From contig NW_019211455.1 in assembly GCF_002443255.2 (NCBI RefSeq), positions 59,520,764 through 59,584,763 of the forward strand: a DNA stretch of 64,000 nucleotides. Direction: 5' to 3'. This stretch comes from Varroa destructor (lineage: Eukaryota; Arthropoda; Arachnida; Mesostigmata; Varroidae). Below, in pieces: positions 36,581 to 50,740 of the stretch. The notes below the pieces were generated by a model. That model was not told the origin of the DNA. It ran no database searches and saw nothing but the letters and a program-made list of their open reading frames with translations. Numbering within the stretch: the stretch's first letter is position 1; each line of letters begins with the position of its first letter. Both the position numbers and the translations under genes were made by a program.

Positions 36581-39500
36581 TTTTAAGGTAGGAATTTTTA
36601 CCCCAGTTAAGTAGAGAATCTAAAGCTGTGTCTCAATAATCGTGAAAAGAAGAAAATGCGTTAAAACCACGAAGAAATATAAGGATTTACAAGTACGAAG
36701 CTTATTAAGTAAAATACTGTAAAAGTTACAAAATTAAGAAAATCTGTTTGAGACGTCAAAAAACATGTACATTTAAGAACAAAATAATGTACGGCTGAAT
36801 CCAATATATATTCTTGAATGTGAATTGAAATGAAAAACCTTTATAACTACCGTTTATATTTAATCCTCTTAGTTTATAATAATTTATAATAGTTTATGAA
36901 AAAACTACCCAGGTCCATATTTACATTTTTGCCCTTACACTTATGTTACTAAAACTGCTTTCTGATATCTTTGAATTGAAATTGTATAAAAAGAAATGTG
37001 TTTTGGCGTTTCATGGAAATTGTTCATTTACTGATTTATTTTGCAGCAAATTCGAAAACAAGAACTGTTTCTGAGCATCGATCATTTTGACCGAGCATAA
37101 TCGGAAGACAGATAGAAGAAGTATCGGTGAACTTAGCGATAAAATATTAGCAAAATATTAACTGCCTCGACTTTGCGACTTACACATAGCATCATGAATA
37201 TTCAACACATGCGATTATTTTTTTTTACAAATCTACCATACCACGAAACGTTCGAAAAGATCGGCTTTATTAAACTTACAACTTTGTAACCCACTCCTTG
37301 GGACAAATACTCTCAGACTTTAGAACTATATGGCAATATGATTAGTAGAAGTTAAGGTACTGTCCAGAGTAACTTCAAGTGCTTCGATGAAATTGGGTCA
37401 TTCAAAGTAATTCTCAAAAGCTAGGGCGGGCGGGAAGAAGCGTATGTTACATGCATCAAGAACAAGTTGTGCGCTCACACCACAGCCCTGACTTCGAAAG
37501 CTTTACTGTACAGATCACTGCTATAACCACGGATTTTGAAAATAATCTCTCCACGGTATATATGAAGATAAAAGTTATGTGAATATAAGTTATAAAGGGA
37601 AGTTGTTTGAGATAAGACTATGTATATATAAGATCCTTCACCTCGTCTTTGTTTTAAGTACTATAGGTACGTCCTGTCTTACCATGGGGTTTATGAACAC
37701 TAATTACGAGAGTGAAACGATTTAGTTGTATCCGTCCGTGAAAACACCAGATAACAGAAAAATCGAATTTACTGAAAATTAATACAGCGCTCTGGTTAAA
37801 CCAAGTAAGCCCATTGGCCAACGTGCGGTGGAAAAAGCGACGAAATTTTCTCAATTGCCGCTGATGAATCCGAGAAAAAGAAAAGGGCGTGTCTAAATGA
37901 TCTAATAGTCAATAGAAGGGATTCTGTACCCAACTAAAACCGCTGGACGCTAATTACAGTGTAAGTGCTAGACAAAGAAGGATTTGAGAAGTATGTAAAT
38001 CTTGCATTTTCGAAGGAAGTGCTTTGCAGGTATTACGTCGGCAGTGTGTGACTTTCTCAATGCAATCATCGTAACGATACCCGTGTAATCGTTGTAACCG
38101 GTGCGTCATCTGCAAATTACAGCAGCCTAGAGTAACAACACAATTTTGAAATTACCCGATAATTTAGAGAAATACTGTGAGTAAAAAAACACTACCAACG
38201 GTCGAAATATAATGTTATGATTGGATTACAACACCGCAATCAGTTCTCGATCTTATTATAAACCATTATTTTAAAGTACTCACCCTTCTGCAGCGAGTAA
38301 TTTGAATGAAAGGTTAGGAAAGAGGAATTGTTTCACCGAAAAGTTTTACCAATTAAAAGGGTTGCAAAAACTTGGTTGGCATGGCAGTTGTAGTCATAAG
38401 CGGAAAAGTACATTGGATAATTATGTACACGACTAGAGAAGATAGTTGAGCAATAAGAGTCACGAGAGGCAAATGGATATAACTCATGATTTACCCGCTG
38501 CTTACTTACTTAAATTTCACGATTTCAAAGCGCAGCCCACCGTAGAGTACGCACATTATAGGCTTACTTTTTTTCAAATCGCAAATATAATTTTAAAAAA
38601 ATGAAGCGTGATTTCGCCTCTCCTAAAAAAGTTATGGCAAAAATAGTAATTGCTTTGAGACTGCTGCTAAAGAAACCATGACATATCTTTAAAATTTATA
38701 CTGAAGAGGCGTTTCCAAAAACATTATGGGTTAGCAGAATTTTTGCCAGTTTAAGTTTTTTTTTTGTATCAAAGTCAACTATTGGCTTAGTAAAAGATGC
38801 GGGTTATACCATCGAAATGAGATTTTTTAGATAATGTTTGGTTTCAAGTCTGAACGTTTTACCTCATTTAATCAAAGTGGTTTTCCATTTTCGGATACAT
38901 AAGATTGTTATACTCGAAATAGGAAAAGAATTTCTCTAAAACGTTCTTTAGCTTCAATACCCATCGACTATCGTTTTTTGGCTCTTAGGGATCGGTGCGA
39001 ATCCCTATGTTACTGGTGGACTGTTTTGGGGCTACTTTCAGTCTTGGCATAGTTTGTAGCCTAGATTTTCATGATAAAGGAACGGAAAGCAAAAAAAAAT
39101 TCACCAAAGCAGTGACTATTTCTATTAAAACGACATTACCAACTAAGCTACTTCAGTCGAAAACGGTAAATACAAATCAGATCTGTTGACTAATATATTC
39201 GACCCGGGAAGTCCGAAAGAAGTAACCGACCAAGGTTCACATGCGAAAAAAATGTACAATCAAAAAATCCTCTGATGATGAGTTACTCTCAATGACAAGC
39301 GACTCGAATTGCTTGGTATTATTCAAAATGAAGTTTCAAACGGAATTGGCGATGCGCTTCGTAAAACCATGGCGGAGTTGAGTAAGGAAATTCCTTGCTG
39401 CTGAGAAGCTAGTTTCAAGTTTTTGAGCCACTTCTGTTAGCTATACACGCTTAAGTTTTATTTTAAAATATACTGCTAAAGAAATTCAATTACTTCTTAA

Positions 39501-42009
39501 ATTTCTCTTGTTGACTAATTGAGCGCAAAATACATGCTTTATGCGATGCTACCTGGCCTCGGACGGAGCTGTAACCTATTTTTATAAGGTCTTTGAGGAC
39601 GGATCAGTTTCACTTTCGCTCTAGCTAGAAAAACTCCGTCGAAGGTCGTTTCGTTCATACGTTTGTTAACAATAACGAACGCTATAACTGAATACATTTA
39701 ACATCTAAGGTTAAAAAAGAAATTGGTCAAAGAATAGGTGACATCTCCTTACAGTCCGATATTTCTACAGTTCCACGTTGCAGACGCCATTTTTGCGAGC
39801 CTTGGAAAACGTTTATCTTTAATACAGTTACAGATGCCTTTTTCGTCACGATTAAGTCATATGGAAATAAAAGATACTCCTATCGACTTATTCAAAAAAT
39901 GCCCCACTGATTAAAAAAGTGAAACGATACCAATTCACCGAATCGAACTTATAAATAAAAATGGTGAAATCAGTCTAGAGCTGACCACATCATGTGATTT
40001 TGTCTGTACACCCGATAGTCTCGTAATTTTGTCGGGCATAATTAACTCAAGTAAAGCTGGCACGCACGAAGGCGTATGTCATATATGGTTTGCTACGGCG
40101 ACATTAAGAACAAAATCCATTTTTCCTGTTTTTACTTTCAGAGTAGAAACTGCATCACCTTCCTATTGCTGTAGCATCGATGGCTGTAGTCCGACACATA
40201 TTAAGTGAGCAAGGACAAAAGTTGAGAACTATGTTCTGATTTTTGTGTGTGCCTTACCTCTGTGTATACAGTTTGTGACTTCTTAGTTTTTTTTCTATGT
40301 ATTTACAAACAGGTTTCCTCTCGTTTCGAAATGCTCTAACCTTTAATTCTAAAATGCATGCATATTGCCTTGTATGAGCATTCACTAAAGCTGATATTCA
40401 GTGGTGATTTATAATAAAGGATAAGCCGTTATGTTACATTCGATGCCTCTTGAGAAAAATCAGTGCAAACCGTTGAAAGGCCTTAACATTGTTTCGCACA
40501 GCGAGTTTTCGTGTGTATTATTTAACATATGCGTAATATCCAACCGTCTTCTTACCATTGCATCGTCGATAGACCCGTTAGGCGATATCTGAGCATTATA
40601 TTCAGCAGACTTTTCGAACTTATTTTGAAGTAGGCAGACTGTATCAAACATTTTGGAATTTGCTTAAGCGAGTGCAAGTGTCTGCAGCTATTCTATTCAA
40701 CAGATCGGGTCGCCAGTGAAAGGCCCCAAACTCAATTAGGAAACGATTTAGATGATAATATTTTAAATATCTTCTTTGAATCCACATGGAAGGATCCGTT
40801 TAAAGCCCTTCAAAAAAGATTCTACAACATCTCGAGCGCTTTGCCGTGCCGTTTGTTTATTTATTAGTCGCGTGTTAGTAACTTAACTTCAAATAAAATT
40901 TTAACTCTAATTAAATTAAGCTTTAATTAAAATTTTAAAAATTTAGCATTACCTGCCATGAAGCACCATACACACTGGAAGAATTTCTAAAATTATTTTC
41001 CTATCCTATCAATCGCTTTAATATGTCTAAAGCAGCGTTCATAGCACAGGGAGGATAGGATTGTATTTATATACCGACCGCGTTGGGTGAGAAATGTGCA
41101 TATATTGTGTAATGATGTCGTTGACATGCGTGTATTCTCGTTTATAGTCGGGCTTGGTCGAAGCTCTGGAACCCGTTCACCGTGTTTACAGTTAGTGTGG
41201 CGAACTGATTTTCATTCGTTTCGCCCGTACGACTTTGAAGCTAAAGTGTTAGATATGTACTTGAAACGTGTCAGTGTAAGAACATAAGATGCTCATCGGA
41301 ACCTCTTGAATAGGACTAACCTGAATTGAGTTTTTTTGCTTGCAAGGACTCGGCCATCTTAGCTGCAGTGTCCTCGTAATGAGTAGCAGGTGGCAAGATT
41401 AACGTACAAGAAATGGTTTTCGATGTTGGCGTCGTGCGCCTTTACCTAAAGCTGACACAATGTGTCATTTTGTGCTAGGATAAAGTTTGGTACTTTCCAC
41501 CTACTGTTTAGTTAGTCGGGCTATGTTTCGCTTTGTTCCAAGTAAGAAGATTCTACGCTATTGTCTAAACTTTAATCTCTTATATATTCGTTTGCCTGCC
41601 ATACAGATTGTCTATTTTTCAATCAGCAGTGATCGGCCAGTTTGATAACACTAAGTGCAAATCTTCAATACTATTTCTATATACTTATCATTGAAAGTCA
41701 GTAAGTTTGGCGTGTGATTTCTGTTTGCTTTGCCTATAGTCTAACTAAGATTAACCTCTGCTTGGTAGCATTTACCTTCAACTGCACATTGCAGTGCAAA
41801 CAATTTTCGTATAATAATAAGTTCAATAAGAGAGGCACTGGAATCTGTTTCGAAACCTAGTTGTTAAATAGCTAGGTTTACACTCTATAGCAAACTCCCC
41901 GGTAAAAAGGATTTATTTTGCACGGCGACGCGACTTTGGATTTAAAAGACTATACAAAAAAGAACCGCCGAAGAAGATTTTTCACGGAGTTTCCTAAAAA
42001 CGCCCAGCG
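36581..42009. other. Unrecognised AT-rich DNA
   Basis: No domain was recognised. The minus frame 40460-40651 reads like ordinary protein (for example DDAMVRRRLDITHMLNNTH) but matches no family known to me. A clean 3' splice-site-like tract (TTTTTCCTGTTTTTACTTTCAG) ends near 40141, followed by only about 22 sense codons. The plus frame 38995-39189 contains CFGATFSLGI, faintly like the WGCFSxxG block of Tc1 transposases, without supporting neighbours. Confidence 0.4.
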
Positions 42010-42960
42010 TTGTTTCGGCCTTTAGACATGCACTCTCCTTTGTAATTGCATCACTTCGTCGGCTAGAAAAAGGACAGGTTTTGTGCTCTAACTTCGGATC
42101 TACGAACTTGTAAGTGGAAAAGGAGTCCTAGTCACGCACCAAGAGGTCCCTCAGGAGTCAAAATGGGAAGAAAAAACAGCGAGAGGGTGGTAGAAGTGTG
42201 GAGAAGGGATGGCGAATCCTTCGCCAGGTTTTAGTCTTAGCCAGTTAGACCGACGTGAAATCGGAAGAAACTCATAGCAGCAACAAGTGGAAAGATGCGG
42301 CAGTTGAGTTTAGTCTGTAGAGCGCTTTTCTGAAAGCAGTTTCTCACTGATGCTGGTCGATGGCAGCTATGAGGTAAGCATGAGTGTATGATGACGCGAA
42401 ACTCAGAAATCTGCACAGAGGACTCAAAAAAGACCATCCTGGAGGAGACCAAGGCAAGAACAATCCCATGTAAGTCGGCGGCGCGATAGAGAGCGGGGAA
42501 GACATATGGTTTAGAGACATAATCAAAAGCGGAGATCAACCAATCGGAACCTAGGTGGAGTTTGCTTAAGTGTACCTGAGGTCGTCGTTAGGGTCAACAT
42601 GCTTTTCTTGCAGCTGGGACGCGAAAGCAGTGGTAAAAAAAGCAGTCTGGAGAGCGTTTAAAATGAGTACGTGAGCTGGGCAGAACTAGCAGAGATTTGC
42701 CACGAGTATAGCTTTTGCCTCACTCAGTTCCGCCTTCTTCGGTACCTGTACCAGGACGCGACTCAAACACACCTGAAGACGAAATACGGTTTTCTTGCTT
42801 TTTCTTTGCGTCATGTCGTCTGCGCTAACAGTAATAGTAACCGCTGCGCGAGTTGCAGCGGCAGAAGTTGTGGTGAAAATACGGTAAAGGGACAAAGGTC
42901 GAAAACAACGATTAGAGCATTTGCATCCCATTAACTTTGTTGTCTTTGCCTTGTAATACA
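42010..42960. other. GC-richer island, unidentified
   Basis: This is one of the longest GC-richer patches. Frames are open on both strands (42237-42539 -, 42671-42934 +, 42686-42931 -). The plus strand shows a TGCTTTTCTTGCAG acceptor-like tract near 42615 and later a CASCSGRSCG segment. Neither strand has a family motif I can name; a decayed retroelement is the likeliest explanation. Confidence 0.35.
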
Positions 42961-44949
42961 GGCCAGCATGGTGCGGACAATACTCTTTATCACAAGAGAA
43001 TGAATAAAGCTAATAAATGAAATGCAACAGTAAATCTACAGGCATCTGAAATTTGATGACAAAAATAGGTAATTAAATTTGTTTTTCCGGTCCGGAGCTG
43101 AGAAAAACTTTGAAAAACACCTAAGTATTGGCTCTGATAAGGCCTGTTTCAGATTGCGGTGCGCTAACAACGGCCCCATTTTATAGTGAAACTTTAAACC
43201 GGAGAAATGCGCAAAAACCGGAACTTTAACTGCAAATAACCTATTCAGAGCTAATGTCTAAAAATTAATCTCATGCTGCAATTAAAACGTAGTTAGAACT
43301 TCATGCTTCCTGCTTGCTGTTTGAACTATATAAGTTTTGTGGCAGCTGCACGAACTTCATAGTATGATGTAAAAAGACTCATATATGATGGGGTACCAAA
43401 ACGTTGTTATACTTTAAATCAAACATGTTATGGAAGCTTCGATGCACCCGGTTACTACATTCACACGGATGCTCAACAATTACACGTAGCTTAAATGCTT
43501 CGAGATCTTAAGCATCAAAGACTTTCAAGAAAACGCGAAATCTCAACCTGCTAATAAATAGAAATATTGTTGTTCACCGATCTGGTGGTGCTGTGGACCC
43601 CATAAATTTAAAGATGCTGAGAATTTTGAGCATTCTGCAAAATTGCTTCAGAAAAATGCTTAAGGTACAAAGGTACTATTTCAGTAAGCTAGTAATGTAT
43701 CAAGTAGTAAATGAATTCATACGCTTGTATTGAGTTACTTGGTGTCTTGCCTACCAGGATAAGCTTTTTTATTTTTTTCTTATTTTTTTATTCTTTTTTT
43801 AATTTTCTATACTGTGCTTATTGATGTAGATCTCGTTAATGTACAGTAGCCTAAAAACAGAACGAACTTGAACTTGACATACCGTGAATGACTATCATTT
43901 AAGTGGATACTTCTGTATACTTGACGTTGAAATAGGTCCAGAAAAAAATATACAAGTACGAAGTATGCTTTGTCAAAACTTGTTATCTTATTTTTCTTTT
44001 AACATTCTCTATATTCGTGATAAACTTTGCGGAACGCAAGACCGTACGATATACGTCAAAATCCTAAATTTATACGCTTTGCTACATTGTATTTCTTTAT
44101 GATAATTTTTCTCTGTATATTAGTGCCAACACATTAGCATCAACACATTTAGGCCAGTTGCAACATGGCGTCTTTTTTTATTCTTGAGACCTCTGGATTC
44201 ACACAACATATCTAACTATCCATGAAAAACAGGAATCTAGGCCAAACTTTCTATTACACACGCGCTACGGAAAAGCTATAACTATCTTATATTTTTATAT
44301 TTATTTTAACCGAACATACCGTTTTTTAATTTTAATCGTTGATGGGTGTCTGTTTATATGCAGAATTACTTAGCACATGATGCATCTATTTAGGTAAGAA
44401 ACAATTCAACGACGAAGTTTCAAGCGATGGGGGTTTTTCAATTTTTTTCCCAAGTGGCATGCAAATGTTTTATGTAAATGAATAGATTATTTTATTTTGA
44501 AGATAAAAGTACAGAACTTGTATTAAGTAAGCGCGGTTTAAAAACGACATCCAATACGTGGTTTTTCTCACCTTTTGTATAGAAGCGAGAGGGCTAGTTT
44601 GAAACCTGCTGAAAAGCCCATCTAAATTAAAAATATAGGTCTGTGTTTCGAGTGCTTAATGCCGGTGTTAAGCACTGCTTCAAGCATCTGGCTTTCAACA
44701 CAAAACAAAGTGTGTCCAGGCCTAGTTCTGGGAATCTAGATCACCATATGTCCGTGGCACAGCGTCCAAATACTTTGCGACTGCACCAGTACGCGCACAA
44801 ACACTACTGTGGATCTGTATATATATATGAATATGAAACAAGTATTTCCTCATATATGTAGGTTTTAGCTCACGTAAGGCGAACATACTCCTGTAGAAGG
44901 TCCACCACGCTAGTTTTTTAAGAATCATCAAAAACTTTCACAGCCTGTA
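42961..44949. other. Unrecognised AT-rich DNA
   Basis: Includes a T-rich tract at about 43767-43808. No recognised motif in either strand; a reverse transcriptase region for the adjacent LINE fragment was looked for on the minus strand at 43.9-44.9 kb and not found. Confidence 0.45.
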
Positions 44950-45325
44950 GTAGATAAGTTATCCCATATCCTTATAAGCTTTAGACATTTTAAGCTGCTT
45001 GCCTGAATACGCTAGTCTAGACTTCATGTACATAGAGAAAAGCTCTGTGTCTTTTTGCGTGGCTTTTATTGCAGTGTTCGAAGAAGGATAAGCTGCTTCT
45101 CTGTGGTTGATAAAAGAGCAGATGAGACAGGCGGCTAACTCATCTCGACACAGCCATTTAACTGCTGGCCAATTTCGTAGAACCAAGCATTCAAGTGGTC
45201 GTTTAGTCGACAAAACGAGATCCATAAAAGGAGTTGTTTCAGTTGCATCAAATTTCAAGGCACGAGGTATATAAGACCTCTCGTCCAGTCAAGGTTAAGG
45301 GTATTTAAATCTCATAATATTATAT
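44950..45325 (-). pseudogene. LINE endonuclease-domain fragment (CR1/jockey-like)
   Basis: On the minus strand a block reads IIL, stop, then DLNTLNLDWT. In apurinic-type LINE endonucleases the corresponding form is (I/V)xLGDFNxPxIDW. About 30 residues on, in another frame, comes TETTPFMDLVLSTKRPLECL, matching the TRGxNxLDLVLTxxPxxV block that precedes the catalytic SDH. The following QKDTELFSMYMKSRLAYSG recalls the basic linker (KKxLWxxYKxS) seen after the endonuclease in CR1-like elements. The Gly of GDFN is a stop codon and the SDH is not visible, so the copy is dead. The reverse transcriptase domain is absent, so it is a short remnant. Confidence 0.5.
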
Positions 45326-46100
45326 CGCCCATGGTATTTAACACATTTGAAGTGTCAATCAGGTAAATACGGTGAATGGTATGTGGTTCGAAATTATGCG
45401 TAAAATACCTAAGTGATTGTTTTTAATCAAAAGCTAATGTACTTAGCTTATTAATAGTTTCCTACTGAATTTTCACGCGAAATGATACATTACTCTCGTA
45501 GGCATCATTACAAAATGTTGATAAGTATTCCGCCAGCGGAGGATACAAAAAACTCCTTCACGGATTATCAGTCTCTACCTAAACTTTAGACCTAAACTTT
45601 GACAGATTTAGGCTTGGGTAACTATATGTGAAGGCTGCAGTACGGAGGCAATTACATAATATAACACCTTCATTCACTATATTCCTACTAAAATATCCTT
45701 TAGTGTAATCCATACTTGACACAAGGAAAAAGTGGAGTTTGGTTGAGGCCTTTGTCTATACCACCTCGGATAAAATAAACAATCAAACTGGTAAATTGTT
45801 ACCCAAACACGTCGTTGCGTTGACTGATTCAATGCACTTGTTCCGACGTAGTCTTTGGCGGTTACGTTTCATAACAATACGATTCCTTTAACTCAGACAA
45901 AAATTTTACTACACGAGCAAACCTTTGTTTTAGAGGAGTTGCAGTTTGTTCACAGTTTTTTGTCGTTTAAAAATGATAAAAACAACTGTCACCCTACAGC
46001 GAGATTGTTATGGCCTAGTTTGCCATTTCTGATAAGGGTGTCATAAACGTGTTCAAAAGTGTCATAATATTCATGTGTTTTAAATTACAAGTAGTTACAC
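45326..46100. other. Unrecognised AT-rich spacer
   Basis: A small near-tandem repeat (CCTAAACTTT twice) lies at about 45579-45601. No coding signal recognised. Confidence 0.5.
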
Positions 46101-46261
46101 CTGTTTCGAGATTTACTTCCGGTACCACCGTTAGGCATTCCATCGGGCGGTTGGCTCCCAGCCGGAAACCAAGTCTGTCTATGGTCGGGTTCGAACCAAG
46201 ACCACAAGGTACCTCTAAAATTGCCAAACAAATGCGTTTCCTAATACGCTGTCACTGGAAT
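46101..46261 (-). mobile_element. Diverged copy of the tRNA-derived SINE
   Basis: Read on the minus strand it aligns end to end with the element at 30681-30826: AAACGCATTTG in the tRNA-like part, a well kept B-box (GGTTCGAACCC), GATGGAATGCCTAACGGTGG, TACCGGAAG and CTCGAAACAG at the 3' end. The A-box is degraded (ACAGCGTATTAGGAA). No clear target-site duplication remains, so the copy is older than the 30-kb one. The open frame 46049-46270 on the plus strand is only its antisense. Confidence 0.85.
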
Positions 46262-49200
46262 AGTTCTTAACCTGAAACTAATTCTCATACACGTATTAAA
46301 GGAATGTGCCGTATTATCAACACGTAGGAAAAATGTAGCTCATTATACAACTCAAATAAGTTCGTTGAGTCTTATAGCTTATAATTAAAAAAAAACTCAA
46401 ATATATAGCACGCACTTATAAAGCAAGATTTGACACTTAAGGGTTTTGATTAAGATTTGATTAAGGGCTTTAACGTTCCTTGTGTAACCTAAATTAAAAT
46501 TGATCTACAAAAGAAAATAGTCTACCGAGTTTAGAAATCAAAGTTTGAGGCCGCGGTTGACAGAATTTCACCTTCCTACAAAAAATTGGATTGAAGCAAT
46601 GACTTAGAAATACTAAAGAGAAATAGTAGAGAATAAATATAAATTATTAACACTATTCATTTATCAGACAAATGTGTTTAGTTCTGAGATTCTGTCACAT
46701 GATACAATCCTCTCTATGTGCTAGACAATGTAAAAAATCAAAGACTGGTCTAACAGAAATAACTCATAATAGATATTTTTATTGTATCTCTGAAATAATA
46801 GCTAAGAATCCCACGTGCACTGCAAACTCAGTAAGAGAACTTGACGGAAAGACAGAGGGTGCCCTTGGTCTGTGTATATGTAGTGTATGTTCTATCTTAA
46901 GATACAAAGATTATCCTGGACTTACATTAATCTTCAGTTATGTAACGTGTGACTTCTACGAAAAACAATATGATGCAATAAAGTACAGGTTTTATTATGC
47001 GAATATGATACTATTTTATAAAAGCGGCTACATTTCTATTTAGCGTAATGATAGGATAAGCTCATTCAGTCTACTACGGTGCTATAACTGAATGTTCGTC
47101 TGCGTGTTTATTTGTCCCATCTATCTCACCCCATAGAATACTCACTGTAAACGGTTTTTGCATCGCTTGTAGAGCTTGTACCCTGGGTGGGCTGCGTGTA
47201 AGGTTTCTGAAGTACTTCTTCCGTGGGTACACTCTTCCTACCACAGACCGCAATAATAATTTTGGTATATTGACTCGGCTTTAGCAGTTTATTCGATAAC
47301 CATTGGGAATCGGTAAAAGTTTATAACAAGAAGCCTTTTGTTTGCTTTTCAAGTTCTACAAAGTAGGCTCAGACTTGGGTTATTGGAGGCACGTTTGATT
47401 TCCATTTTTCTCGATTTACCGGTAAAATGGCGATATTTATCCAAATTGTTGAAAACTGATTGGATACGTCATTGTTAAAACTAATCCACAAATACATTTA
47501 AATGAGGGGAATGAGATCATTATTTCCAGAGCGAAAATAATTATTGCAACGGAAAAGCGGCAATGCTATGTGAAAAAAAATCATTGAGTATTCGGCCTTG
47601 TATTTATTTTACATATCTCCTCGCGCAATCCCAACTACCAGCGTACGTTCATTTATAATATGCCACGCCTCAAACAATACATAATTTATTTTTTAGGAAA
47701 AAATCTTAGAGTTTTTACATCTGTACAGTTTGTACAATTGCAATTTTTGCCAAAATGGTCGAAATTTTATAAAGCATTGTGGTGCGTAGGTCAAAGAACG
47801 AATAAGCGCAACGCGATATCGAGACCTTAAGAATTTTCCTGGATGCAAAATCATCAATAAATCAGAGTGGTTGAATCAAAACGGGTGCGGATGAGGCTAA
47901 TCTAGTATTTTTTTTATTTCACATATGAAGTAACAGATAAATAACGAGACAAAAGAAATAACCTAATATGTTTCCTTTTCAAAGGTGTATGTCTGATTTA
48001 AGTTGCGTATATATTTTGGAATTAGATAAAGTATGAGCAGTTTGAGGTAGGAAGTGGGTCGCAGTTGGAATTTATTAATTATGATGCGCTTTTGTATGCA
48101 ATTAAGCTTTACCAGAGGTAAAGATTTTTATATAGCCATATATTTTTTGACTACTACTGCAGAAATAAAAAAAAAACTGCAAAATTTGGAATATTTAGGC
48201 CGGTAGATAAAGTTCTACTAAAAGTGCCCATAAACTTGCTAATTTCAAATGTATAAGGCAAAATATGTCCATATTATCACACCGTGCTGTGATGTAGAAT
48301 TCCACGGCAATAATGAACATTTTAACTTCGAAAGGTCCATAACTTTCTTTCATTTTTTAGCTTGATTTTGCAACGTTACTCCAATAAAAACAAAATGAAC
48401 GACCACAAAGTGCAGACAAATAGTCTAATTTCAATTCCCAAAACAAAATGGTGTACAAGCACTACTTTCAAAATGTTCGGAATATTACTATCAATGGGGT
48501 CGATAAGCATTATTTTAGGCAGCTAGCTTCTACTTTACTACATCTACTGTTTCAGGTATAAGCCTTCTAGCAACTCTAGGAAGTCAAATGATTAAACCGC
48601 ATAATATAAGCTGCATACCTGACTCTATGGCTAGATAATCATAGAAATGACAAAACTGGATCATGTAATCGGAGACTGCTGTGAGCCGGTTCATTCATTT
48701 ATAGGTATTCATTTAGTTTTACTAGTACAGATTGCTCGCGTAAGATTATTTTTCTTTCCACCTCCGTGTGCAACGCATATAGTGCGTCAGCGAAGATAGC
48801 TATTATTTGCACATTGGATCTTCTCAGTAGCTAAGAGTAGTAAGACAAAAATAATTTGGATCGGGTTGTGTTGCATCCATTATAAATCAAGTTTTGAAAT
48901 TATTATAAGTAGAAATAAGGCGTAGGTTAGGCTTGTATAGTTTCTAACAAATTTGCTTAGAGCTATGATCGTTTGCTTGACAAGCAGCCCCGTATGTCGA
49001 CTATGTGGCTTAAAGATAATTTCTAGCGTGAATAAACCGTTAGAGGTATATAATAGTAATAACTAAGGACACGTCTACGAAAGTGCACGAAAATCGAAAC
49101 TGAATAATTCAGTCGAAACCTGCAACCACGTTAGCCATGTAAATATGTTATATGGATGCAAAGCGCGATAATGTCCTCGTAGCCTCAAAGTGTTCCAGGA

Positions 49201-50740
49201 TCAAGGATGGGTACACGTCGTCGATGTCAATCCCTTTTGTATCAGGCGACAGAAATTTTTATGGATCCTCTGTGTTATTATTGTCCTTAAATACAGATCC
49301 GCGTTATATCGATTTGCCGGGGAAAAATCTAGAAGCTTTTTGGCGGTGAAGAAAGAACAGCGCGTTCTTTTTATGTTATTGCATATGAACCCGTCGAAGT
49401 CTAAGCAACGGTTTCGCAAAGTATATTATTATTTATATTTCAACACAGTAACAATATCCTCGCATAAGGGTAATCGTAAGCCACATGCTTGTTTATCTTA
49501 TTTTAGCAGAAGGTTGCTCTATTTGTGTAAATGACATGGGCTTCGTTTCACCGATTACCTAAGTCAAACAGTGGAATTCTGAATCTAACCAGCATCAGAC
49601 CTTCATCGTTCGTAATTTTATTGAGTTAGGTCCTAAATTTACTTTTCTTTTCAATTATAGTTAACATATGCACTAGATACTACCGGAAACGAATTAGTTA
49701 ATTGTGTTGCAAAATCAATAAATCACACACAGACAAATTTAAACACTTAGTGTCATCACAAAACATAAAATGATGATCGAAACAAGTAGCACTACGAGAA
49801 GGCGAAAAACTGATATGACGGGACAACACTATGCTGTAAATTTTTGTTTACTAGAAATCGGTCTCTACCCTAACTGAAAGCTGAATCAAAAATCGCCTTC
49901 ACTTAAGCTAATGCGTTCTCCAAATATGTTTCGTGTACTGAAACATTATCTTACGAAAGGCTCAATATAAGAAAGCATTACCTTGGTCGTTAGATCGAGA
50001 TAGTGATGTTGGCGTAGATTTTTTTTTATCTAATGAAACGCTTTGAGGATGAGGGGTTCGTTGAGTTCGTTTTTCATTGATAAATCACAAACGCCTTCAA
50101 CATTTGAAATCGAATAATAAACACGTGAATGACTGAAAACTGCTCTATATGTCGGAGAATACAATTGAAAATCCTTCACTTATCGCAACGAAAATACTTC
50201 ACTTATTAATATTAAGCCAATAAACTCAAAGCTTAATGAAAGTATGTGTCATTGTTAGCAAGTCGGGCACGCGCGTTATTCGATGAGGTGTTTATGCAAA
50301 AATGTCTATGTAAACATGGAAAGCACAAGCAGCAACGATTTCTGTTCCACGACCAATAATTTTCTTGATTTATTCAGTTTTTGGTTATACATACATTTTT
50401 TCAAGTAACTGTTACAGTGTAGATATAATGTAGAGTATTATACGAATTTCGCATGCATATCGTGCTGTATAATTAGTATTATTAGTAGTAGAAGCAGACA
50501 GCAAATACGAGGAATAATATCGTTTTGAATACTGAAAAGACGAAATCTTTCCGTACGGTCAGTATCACATTCTCACGAAAAAAGTTGTGGTTATAATACA
50601 TTAACAAAAGCTCACGTGTTTTTAAAAAAAAAAACCTTCTTCTTCTACTTCCTTTCACTTTCCTCCTGCTCTTTCAGCGTGTTATAATAATATTGTATTG
50701 TGAATGCAATTTTGACTGGAGAGAACTTCTTGAAGTTCTA
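46262..50740. other. Unrecognised AT-rich DNA
   Basis: The plus frame 46672-47043 (123 codons) is the longest on that strand here; it has scattered cysteines but no motif. Two overlapping plus frames and one minus frame occupy 49152-49534. No N-terminal mariner blocks were found upstream of the relic at 50.75 kb. Confidence 0.4.
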
